DNA from: Roseiarcus sp050010035
Lineage (GTDB): Bacteria; Pseudomonadota; Alphaproteobacteria; Rhizobiales; Beijerinckiaceae
Length of the DNA: 64,000 nt
Direction of reading: 5' to 3'
Assembly: GCA_050010035.1 (NCBI GenBank)
Contig: JBEKLU010000005.1
Location: 29,376 to 93,375, forward strand
Shown: positions 1 through 6,940 of the stretch, piece after piece
How the letters are laid out: each line of letters begins with the position of its first letter
How positions within the stretch are numbered: the first letter of the stretch is position 1
Position numbers and translations under genes: made by a program
The notes under the pieces: generated by a model
Database searches by the model: none
Seen by the model: only the letters and a program-made list of their open reading frames with translations
Told to the model about the DNA's origin: nothing

Positions 1-915
1 CCGCGCGACGAAGAAGAAGATGCCGGCGACCAGCGTCATCTGCACGCCGGAGATGGTGATGATGTGGAAGATGCCGGCCTCGCGGATCAGGTCCTTGGCG
101 TCGTTGGAGAGGAAATCGCGCTTGCCCGTGACCATCGCCGCGGCGATGGCGCCCTCGTCGCCGCCGATGATCGCATCGACGCGCAGGGCGAGGCGGTTGC
201 GCGCCTGATCGATCGTCGCGAAAAAGCGCTGGCGCCACGAGGCCTCGCGCGGCGGCGGCAGAATCTTGATCGCCCCGAGCGTCGATCCGACCGCGCCGAC
301 GCCGGAAAAATAGGCGTCGCGCGAGAAATCGTAGCCGCCGGGCAGCACCGCGCGCGAGGGCGGCAACAGCCGCGCCTGAAGCGCGACGTAGTCGCCGGCG
401 GAGACGCCCGGCGCCTTGCGCGTCGTCACGCGCACGCGGCGCGGCGCGAGGCTCTTGGGCATGTCGCCGGCGTCGACGACGCTCAGGACGAGCCGCGCGC
501 CGACGGGGCGGATGTCGACTTCCTCGACGAAGCCCTGCAATTTGACGATGCGAATGTGATCGAGCACCGGCGTCTCGACGCGCGCGGTGCGCAGGCCCAT
601 CGAGAGGAAGCCGGCGAAAAGCGCCGCCAGGGCGACCCAGACGCCGAGCGCGACGGGCCGCGCGCGTGAGAGGAAGGCGAGCGCGGCGAAGACGGCGGTC
701 AACAGCGCCGGCAGCCACAGCACGGGCTCGCGATCGGCCGCCAGATTGAGCGCGACGCCGCCCATCGCCGCGACGGGAACCCACAGGAAGAAGCGCCGCT
801 CGTCGACTTCCTTCGCCAGCGCCCCGGCGAACAGCGCGCGCCAATCCGGCGCCAACGCCGCCGCGCGCGCGCGGCCGGCGACGGCGAGAACGCCGGAGCG
901 CGCGGGGGTCGTCAT
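1..915 (-). CDS. comEC: ComEC/Rec2-family DNA-uptake channel protein, N-terminal part
   Basis: The gene starts with ATG at 915 on the minus strand and runs off the left edge, leaving 305 codons. The translation has a hydrophobic N-terminal region with several membrane segments (about residues 45-105), then a soluble DUF4131-like beta domain (about 115-200). The start of the Competence domain follows, with the conserved run GDEGAIAAAMVTGKR and then FHIITISGVQM near the edge. ComEC forms the inner-membrane channel that imports single-stranded DNA during transformation; many alphaproteobacteria carry it without a full competence set. In related Rhizobiales comEC lies close to gltX in divergent orientation. 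Here about 12 kb of other genes separates them. The C-terminal metallo-beta-lactamase domain would lie outside the window. Confidence 0.85.
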   Translation of the reverse strand, partial: MTTPARSGVLAVAGRARAAALAPDWRALFAGALAKEVDERRFFLWVPVAAMGGVALNLAADREPVLWLPALLTAVFAALAFLSRARPVALGVWVALAALFAGFLSMGLRTARVETPVLDHIRIVKLQGFVEEVDIRPVGARLVLSVVDAGDMPKSLAPRRVRVTTRKAPGVSAGDYVALQARLLPPSRAVLPGGYDFSRDAYFSGVGAVGSTLGAIKILPPPREASWRQRFFATIDQARNRLALRVDAIIGGDEGAIAAAMVTGKRDFLSNDAKDLIREAGIFHIITISGVQMTLVAGIFFFVAR

Positions 916-1284
916 GGACGGCCATGTAAACACGTTCCGACGATGGGCGAAAGCGGGCCGTTCGGCGTCCGATCGCACGACGCCGTCGCTGCGCCGCGCC
1001 GCCGGCGCGCGGGCGCGATCTACGCAATTCGTATGGGGTGGCGCAGTTTTGCCGAAATGCGGCGCCGCCTCGACGCGACGCCCCGCCCGGAGGGTCCGGC
1101 CTCGAGTCCTTCGCAGTCATGAAAAATCAACCGATACAATCGGTTAAGCGCAGCGCGCGGTCCGGGCGGAGGACCGCGGGCGGGAGCGCCGAGAATTTGC
1201 GCTGCATCAAATCCGAAATCGTCCGAGGGGGTAGTTGTCCTCGCAATTGACGGAAACCGTCGCTTCCGAAGGGGCGCAAGATCA
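916..1284. other. Divergent intergenic region between comEC and the nfn-kor operon
   Basis: No convincing gene lies here; short ORFs in it have no recognisable features. It should hold the promoters for comEC (minus) and for the operon starting at 1285 (plus). The only clear structure is the 17-bp palindrome at 1129-1145. A TGGCGC...TTGC string at 1039-1052 resembles a sigma-54 promoter but its spacing is one base short. Confidence 0.5.
1129..1145. promoter_or_regulatory. Perfect 7-bp inverted repeat upstream of the nfn-kor operon, possible operator
   Basis: The sequence is AACCGAT-ACA-ATCGGTT, a perfect dyad with a 3-base spacer, about 140 bp before the first start codon of the operon. Size and symmetry fit a dimeric regulator. 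It does not match the FNR/FixK consensus (TTGAT-N4-ATCAA). The regulator is unknown. Confidence 0.35.
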
Positions 1285-2316
1285 ATGGTCGAAACGAATC
1301 AAGGGACGGGTTTCCGAATTCTGGCGCGCGAAGACTACTCCGACGTCACCTACTCGTTGGTCATACGGCATCCGATGATGGCGAAGGCCGCCAAGCCCGG
1401 CCAGTTCGTCATCGTCATGTCGCACGAGTCCGGCGAGCGCATCCCGCTGACCATCGCGGATTTCGACCGCGAAAAAGGCACCGTCACGCTGGTGGTGCAG
1501 GCGGTGGGAAAGACGACCAAGGAAATGCAGCAGACCTGCAAGGCCGGAACGACGCTCTACGCGCTGGTCGGCCCCATGGGCGTGCCGAGTTCGCTGGGGC
1601 ACGCGCGCAAGGTCGTCTGCGTCGGCGGCGGGCTGGGCGTCGCCCCGGTCTTTCCGCAGGCCCGCGGCTTCAAGGAGCAGGGCGCGTATGTGATCGGCAT
1701 CCTCGGGTTTCGCACCGAAAAGTTGATTTTCTGGCGCGACAAGTTCGCCGCCTGCTGCGACGAATTGATCATGTGCACGGACGACGGCTCCGCCGGAATC
1801 AAGGGCTTCGTCAGCAACGGCATCGAGCTGGCGATCAGCAAACACCCCGACATCGACGAAGTGGTGGCGATCGGCCCTCCCATGATGATGAAGGCTTGCG
1901 TCGAGACGACGCGGCCGCACAAGATCAAGACGACCGTGAGCCTCAATCCGATCATGGTCGACGGAACCGGGATGTGCGGCGGCTGCCGCGTGAAGCTCGG
2001 CGACGAAGTCAAGTTCGCCTGCGTCGACGGCCCCGACTTCGACGGCCACAAGGTCGACTTCGGCGATCTCATGACGCGCCTGCGGCGCTACGCCGACAAG
2101 GAAAAAACCGCCGTGCAGCGGTGGTCCGAGACTTGCCGCATGAGGGATCAGGCCGCCTTCGGCGCCCGCGACCCGGCGCCGCCGGCCGCGTCGAGCGAAA
2201 CGCCGGAGCTCGACCTCGCGCGGGCGAAAATGCGGGCGCGGCGGCAGGCGCCGCCCGGCGCGACGGGCCAATTGCCCGAGCTTCCCGATCCCATCGACGA
2301 CGTGCTGGGCGGCTAG
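1285..2316 (+). CDS. NfnA/SudB-like FAD/NAD-binding, [2Fe-2S] flavoprotein subunit
   Basis: The 343-residue product belongs to the ferredoxin-NADP reductase superfamily subgroup of NfnA, sulfide dehydrogenase beta (SudB) and dihydroorotate dehydrogenase electron-transfer subunits. An FAD-binding barrel fills about residues 1-105 and an NAD-binding fold starts at the glycine run GGGLGVAP (about 113-120). The C-terminal [2Fe-2S] site shows Asp226, Cys231, Cys234 and Cys246, the Asp-plus-three-Cys ligand set known from NfnA. A proline/alanine-rich tail of about 60 residues is extra. The partner NfnB-like subunit follows 88 bases downstream. In known systems the pair bifurcates electrons between NADH, NADPH and ferredoxin, or acts as a sulfide or ferredoxin:NADP reductase. 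The neighbouring Kor genes favour a ferredoxin-linked role. Confidence 0.8.
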   Translation: MVETNQGTGFRILAREDYSDVTYSLVIRHPMMAKAAKPGQFVIVMSHESGERIPLTIADFDREKGTVTLVVQAVGKTTKEMQQTCKAGTTLYALVGPMGVPSSLGHARKVVCVGGGLGVAPVFPQARGFKEQGAYVIGILGFRTEKLIFWRDKFAACCDELIMCTDDGSAGIKGFVSNGIELAISKHPDIDEVVAIGPPMMMKACVETTRPHKIKTTVSLNPIMVDGTGMCGGCRVKLGDEVKFACVDGPDFDGHKVDFGDLMTRLRRYADKEKTAVQRWSETCRMRDQAAFGARDPAPPAASSETPELDLARAKMRARRQAPPGATGQLPELPDPIDDVLGG

Positions 2317-2404
2317 CGCGCATCGAGGCGAGTGTTGCAGTTGCGAGATTCCAGCAAGTCTGCCGCTGTCGCAGACGGTCGAATAGACGGATGAGGCGCC
2401 CGGC

Positions 2405-3910
2405 ATGGCTAAGAAGAGGACGATACGCACGATTCCCCAACAGCGCACGCCCATGCCCGAGCAACCGGCGCACGAGCGGGTGAAGAATTTCGCCGAAGTG
2501 GCGTGCGGTTTCGGCGCCGAGGAGGCGCTGCGCGAGTCGCAACGCTGTCTGCTGTGCCCGGAGCAGCCGTGCATCGAAGGCTGCCCGGTCGGCGTCGACA
2601 TCCCCGGATTCATCCGCAAGATCGGCGAGAAGGATTTTCGCGGCGCCTACGACGCCCTGACCGGGACCAACCTCCTGCCCGCCATCTGCGGCCGGGTGTG
2701 CCCGCAGGAAAACCAGTGCGAAGGGGTTTGCACGGTCGGCGATTCGCTCGAGCCGGTGGCGATCGGGCGCCTCGAACGCTTTGTCGGCGACACCGCCATC
2801 GCGGAGGGCTGGGTCAACGTCCCCTATATCGAGCCCAATCGATTCAAGGTCGGCATCGTCGGCTCCGGCCCCGCAGGCGTCGCCTGCGCCGCCGACATGG
2901 CCAAGGCCGGATGCGAGGTCGTGGTCTACGAGGCGTTCCACCGGCCGGGCGGCGTCCTGTGCTACGGCATCCCCGATTTCCGTCTGCCCAACGTGGTGAT
3001 CGACGCCGAGATCGACAAGCTGCGCAAACTCGGCGTCAAGTTCGAGTGCAACACGCTGGTCGGGCGCCTGTTCACCATCGAGCAGATGGTCGAAGAGATG
3101 GGCTTCGACGCGGTCTTCGTCGGCACCGGCGCCGGCTATCCGACGTTGCCGGGAATTCCCGGCGATTCGCTCAACGGGGTTCTGTCGGCCAACGAGTTGC
3201 TGACGCGCTGCAACCTGATGCGCGCCAAGGAATTCCCGAACTTCGACACGCCGATGCCGATCGAGAAGCGCGTCGCGGTGATCGGCGCCGGCAACACCGC
3301 GATGGACGCGATGCGGGTCTGCCTCAGGCTGGGCGCGGAGAAGGTCTACTGCATCTACCGCCGGTCGCGCACGGAATGCCCGGCGCGAGCCGAGGAAGTC
3401 CATCACGCCGAGGAGGAAGGCGTCGAGTTTCATTGGCTCACCAACCCGGTCGAGATTCTCGACGACGGCGCCGGCGGGGTCCGCGGCATGCGGTGCATCC
3501 GCATGGAGCTCGGCGAGCCCGACGAGTCGGGCCGACGGCGCCCCGTCCCCGTGCCGGGCAGCGAGCTGGACATCGAGATTGATCTGGTGGTTTTCGCGAT
3601 CGGCACCAACGCCAACCCGATCATCGGCCAGACGTCGAAGCTCAAGCTCAACAAGCGCGGCTACATCGAGACCGACCAGAATCTCGCGACTTCGATGGCC
3701 GGCGTCTACGCCGGCGGCGATATCGTCACGGGCGCCGCGACCGTCATCGAGGCCATGGGCGCCGGCCGCCGAGCGGCGCGCAGCATGAAGGACTATCTGA
3801 GGATCCGTGGCCGCGACGTCGGGCTTTCCGGCGAAGCGCCGCCCTCCGCCGCGAGACTCTTCGGGATCGATCTGAGGGAGCGGAACTTTGCGCGCATCCG
3901 CGTCGCCTAG
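2405..3910 (+). CDS. NfnB/SudA-like NADPH oxidoreductase (glutamate synthase small-subunit family)
   Basis: The 501-residue protein is homologous to glutamate synthase small subunit GltD, NfnB and SudA. The N-terminal iron-sulfur domain has Cys48, Cys51, Cys56 and Cys60 (CLLCPEQPC...GCP) and a second group beginning at Cys95 and Cys99. An FAD Rossmann motif (VGIVGSGPAGVACA) lies near residues 150-165 and a second nucleotide motif (VAVIGAGNTAMDAM) near 290-305. A final FAD motif (GVYAGGDIVTGAATVIEAMGAG) lies near 435-457. No glutamate synthase large subunit is nearby, and an NfnA-like gene precedes it, so an Nfn/Sud-type complex is more likely than GOGAT. It continues into the kor genes with a 58-base gap. 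Confidence 0.82.
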   Translation: MAKKRTIRTIPQQRTPMPEQPAHERVKNFAEVACGFGAEEALRESQRCLLCPEQPCIEGCPVGVDIPGFIRKIGEKDFRGAYDALTGTNLLPAICGRVCPQENQCEGVCTVGDSLEPVAIGRLERFVGDTAIAEGWVNVPYIEPNRFKVGIVGSGPAGVACAADMAKAGCEVVVYEAFHRPGGVLCYGIPDFRLPNVVIDAEIDKLRKLGVKFECNTLVGRLFTIEQMVEEMGFDAVFVGTGAGYPTLPGIPGDSLNGVLSANELLTRCNLMRAKEFPNFDTPMPIEKRVAVIGAGNTAMDAMRVCLRLGAEKVYCIYRRSRTECPARAEEVHHAEEEGVEFHWLTNPVEILDDGAGGVRGMRCIRMELGEPDESGRRRPVPVPGSELDIEIDLVVFAIGTNANPIIGQTSKLKLNKRGYIETDQNLATSMAGVYAGGDIVTGAATVIEAMGAGRRAARSMKDYLRIRGRDVGLSGEAPPSAARLFGIDLRERNFARIRVA

Positions 3911-3968
3911 GCCTTGAGGGCCGCGGCGCCCCGCGACGGCATTCCAGCAACACGAGACGGACCAGCCC

Positions 3969-5882
3969 ATGAACGCGAACGCAATGTTGAGAGCCGCGGT
4001 CGAGACCCCTGTCAAGGTCGGCGCGGCTTCCGGCGAGAAGCCGGTCGTCACCCTGACGCAGCACGTCGTCGAGATCGTCAGCGATTCGGGCGAAGGCGCC
4101 CAGAGATGCGGCCAGTCCTTCGGGGCGATCGCCGCCAGGATGGGCAACGGGGTGTGGACCGAGGAGATCATCCCGGCCGAGATCCGCCCGCCGGCGCGTA
4201 GCGTGGCGGGCGGCAGCGGCAACCGCATCCGCCTGGGATCGCGCCGCGTCACCAACGGCGGCGACGGCACCGACCTCGTCGTCGCCTTCAACGAACAGGT
4301 GCTGCTCGGGCGCGTGCGGGACGGCGAACTCAGGTCCGATTGCATCATCCTGCTGGAGAACATGTGGCGGGAGGATCGCGATCCCCAGATCGCGGCGGCC
4401 TACGCCGAGACCCACGACCGGCTGGTGACGGCCGGCTACCGGGTCTACGAAATTCCGATGGAGCGCGAGTGCCTGAAGGTCGTCGCCGACGCGCGGCGCG
4501 GCAAGAACATGTTCGCGCTCGGCATGCTGTGTCGGCTCTATAGCCTCGATCTGCAGCTCGGCCGCGACCAGATCGCGCTCGCTTTCGGCAAGAAGGACGC
4601 GAAGGTCGTCAAGTCGAACGTCAGCCTGCTCGAGGCCGGCTACGCCTGGGCCGGCGAGAACCTCGACTTCGGATTCCGCATCCCCGCCGAGCGCGCCACC
4701 GAAGCTCAAATCGTCGTCAACGGCAACACCGCGCTGGCGCTCGGCGTCCTGGCCTCGGGGATGGACATCTGCGCGATGTATCCGATCACGCCGGCCACCT
4801 CGGTGTCGCATTATCTCAGCGAGGTGTTCGACAAGGTGGGCGGCATCGTCCATCAGGCGGAGGACGAGATCGCCGCCTGCGCGTTCGCGATCGGGGCCTC
4901 GTACGCCGGCAAATGCACGGTCACCGTCACCTCCGGACCCGGCTATTCGCTCAAGCAGGAGGCGATCGGGCTGGCGGTCATGGGCGAGATCCCGTTGGTC
5001 GTCATCAACGTGCAGCGAGGCGGGCCGAGCACCGGCCAGCCGACCAAGGCCGAGCAGGGCGACCTGCTCACCGCGATGTTCGGCAGCCACGGCGACGCGC
5101 CCAAGGTGGTCATGGCGCCGAGCACGATCGAAGACTGCTTCTATTCGGTCATCACCGCGCGCAAGATCGCCGAGACGTTCAACATGGTGGTGGTGATCCT
5201 CTCCGACGCCAGCCTCGCCAGCTCGCAGCAGCCGTTCCCGCGGCCGCAATTCAGCGAAGCCTGGGTGGCGCCGCCGATCGACCAGAGCCAAGTGCCGGAA
5301 GGACTGAAACCTTACGACTGGAACCCCGAGACCGGTCTTGCCCGCCGCTTCATTCCGGGCCAGCCGGGCGGCATGCACACCCTGACCGGACTCGCGCACG
5401 ACGTCGCGAGCCACGTCGCCTACGAGCCCTCGATCAACCACCAGAGCCTGCGGGCCCGCAGCCTGAAGCTCGCCGCGCTGCAGAAGTCGCTCAAGGCGCC
5501 GCAGGTGTTCGGCCAGGAGAGCGGCGACTTGCTGGTGATCGGCTGGGGCAGCACCAGGGGCGCGATCGAGGAGGCGGTGGACGACCTGGCGGCGGAAGGC
5601 CACAAGGTCTCGTCGCTGCATCTGACCTTCCTTCAGCCGATGGCGCCGGGGATCAAGGAGATCATGCAGCGGTTCGGCAAGGTCATGACGATCGAGACGA
5701 ACTGGTCCGACAGCCCGACCGACAAGATCATCGACGAGACGAACCGCCGCTACTCGGCCGTCGCGATGCTGCTGCGCTCGCGCTATCTCGTCGACGTCGA
5801 CTGCTGGAGCGAAGTGCGCGGCCAGCCGATCAAGCCCGGCGCGATCCGCCGGGTGCTGTTGGACAAGCTGCAAAAGGATTGA
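3969..5882 (+). CDS. korA: 2-oxoacid:ferredoxin oxidoreductase, fused gamma-alpha subunit (KorA)
   Basis: The 637-residue protein is the fused gamma+alpha form of 2-oxoacid:acceptor oxidoreductase. The gamma-like domain fills about residues 25-215 and the alpha (pyrimidine-binding) domain about 225-450, marked by YPITPATSVSHYLSE, then HQAEDEIAACAFAIGASYAG and TSGPGYSLKQEAIGLAV. A transketolase-C-like domain follows to about 610. It should bind the pyrimidine half of TPP and form a heterodimer with KorB, encoded 12 bases downstream, oxidising a 2-oxoacid (2-oxoglutarate or another) to the acyl-CoA while reducing ferredoxin. Substrate cannot be fixed from sequence alone. The reaction is reversible, so CO2-fixing carboxylation is also possible. 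Confidence 0.88.
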   Translation: MNANAMLRAAVETPVKVGAASGEKPVVTLTQHVVEIVSDSGEGAQRCGQSFGAIAARMGNGVWTEEIIPAEIRPPARSVAGGSGNRIRLGSRRVTNGGDGTDLVVAFNEQVLLGRVRDGELRSDCIILLENMWREDRDPQIAAAYAETHDRLVTAGYRVYEIPMERECLKVVADARRGKNMFALGMLCRLYSLDLQLGRDQIALAFGKKDAKVVKSNVSLLEAGYAWAGENLDFGFRIPAERATEAQIVVNGNTALALGVLASGMDICAMYPITPATSVSHYLSEVFDKVGGIVHQAEDEIAACAFAIGASYAGKCTVTVTSGPGYSLKQEAIGLAVMGEIPLVVINVQRGGPSTGQPTKAEQGDLLTAMFGSHGDAPKVVMAPSTIEDCFYSVITARKIAETFNMVVVILSDASLASSQQPFPRPQFSEAWVAPPIDQSQVPEGLKPYDWNPETGLARRFIPGQPGGMHTLTGLAHDVASHVAYEPSINHQSLRARSLKLAALQKSLKAPQVFGQESGDLLVIGWGSTRGAIEEAVDDLAAEGHKVSSLHLTFLQPMAPGIKEIMQRFGKVMTIETNWSDSPTDKIIDETNRRYSAVAMLLRSRYLVDVDCWSEVRGQPIKPGAIRRVLLDKLQKD

Positions 5883-5894
5883 GAGGGCACGAAC

Positions 5895-6887
5895 ATGACG
5901 ATCGCCGCCACGGAATGCCTGCTCCGCATGTACGACGAGCACCACGACCTCGAGGACTACCAGGGCGGCGTGCCGCGCTGGTGCACCGGCTGCGGCGACA
6001 ACGCCATCCTGGCGGCGGTGCAGCGGCTTTGCCGCGACGAAAACCTTCGGCCGGAGAAGACGGTGTTCGTCTCGGGCATCGGCTGCTCGAGCCGGTTCCC
6101 TCACTACATGGGGACCTACGGGTTCCACGGGATTCACGGCCGGGCGCTTCCGGTCGCCGAAGGCGTCAAGATGGCGCGGCCGGATCTTACCGTGTTCGTC
6201 AACACCGGGGACGGCGACTGCTGCTCGATCGGCGCCGCCCACTGGATCCATGCGATCCGCTACAACATGAACATGACGGTGATGCTGCACGACAACGAGA
6301 TCTACGGCCTGACCAAGAAGCAGGCCTCGCCGACCTCGCCGCGCGGCCTGAAGAGCAACACCACGCCGCACGGCGCCTATCTCGAGGCGTTGCAGCCGCT
6401 CGCGGTCACGCTGGGGGTCCAGAACGTTTCCTTCGTCGCCCAGGCGGTCGATTGGATTCCCGAGGTGCTCTACGACATCCTTTCGGCGGCCTACCACCAC
6501 AAGGGCTTCTCGTTCGTCCGCATCGTCCAGCGCTGCCCCGAATGGCTGCCGAAAATGTTCGACCCCTTCTTGCAGGACCCGCAGAAAATCCTGCTGCTCG
6601 GCCACGAGCGCGGCCTCAAGATCAGTCCCGCCGTCGCCAAGGTCTACAAGAATCAGGAGCAGCACGACCCGAGCAACATCAACCGGGCGCGCGAGATCGC
6701 CTCGATCCTCGATCCGATTCCGGTCGGCATTCTCTATCACAACCCGGACGTCCCCCGCTACGAAGAGCTGCGAAACGCCGGGCAGACGCGCTCGACGGCG
6801 AAGATCAAGGCGGGACTCGAAGCCGAGTTCGACAAGTTCACGGTCTGGCCGCAAGACCCGAGCGAACGGCCGCAGCCGGCGGCTTGA
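5895..6887 (+). CDS. korB: 2-oxoacid:ferredoxin oxidoreductase beta subunit (KorB)
   Basis: This 330-residue subunit carries the TPP pyrophosphate-binding and iron-sulfur site. The N-terminal cluster motif is WCTGCGDN (Cys30, Cys33) with another Cys pair partner in GIGCSSRF. The TPP/Mg motif begins at Gly105-Asp106-Gly107-Asp108 and continues to NEIYGLTKKQASPTS, the typical KorB signature. It pairs with the KorA just upstream. A classical four-subunit enzyme would also have a delta ferredoxin subunit. None is present, but the next gene ends in a ferredoxin domain. Confidence 0.9.
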   Translation: MTIAATECLLRMYDEHHDLEDYQGGVPRWCTGCGDNAILAAVQRLCRDENLRPEKTVFVSGIGCSSRFPHYMGTYGFHGIHGRALPVAEGVKMARPDLTVFVNTGDGDCCSIGAAHWIHAIRYNMNMTVMLHDNEIYGLTKKQASPTSPRGLKSNTTPHGAYLEALQPLAVTLGVQNVSFVAQAVDWIPEVLYDILSAAYHHKGFSFVRIVQRCPEWLPKMFDPFLQDPQKILLLGHERGLKISPAVAKVYKNQEQHDPSNINRAREIASILDPIPVGILYHNPDVPRYEELRNAGQTRSTAKIKAGLEAEFDKFTVWPQDPSERPQPAA

Positions 6888-6940
6888 GGCGCGAGGGGCC
6901 CGAGGACGAAGCGGCGGCAAGCTAACCAGGACGATCGAGC

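Noticed and set aside
1037..1053. Sigma-54-like promoter (TGGCGC...TTGC) upstream of the nfn-kor operon
   Set aside because: The distance between the GG and GC elements is 9 bases instead of the strictly required 10, and the -24 element deviates.
64..1147. Plus-strand ORFs of up to 201 codons over the comEC region
   Set aside because: They are shadows of the minus-strand comEC frame; the products are arginine-rich and have no protein-like pattern, whereas the minus strand gives a clear ComEC sequence.
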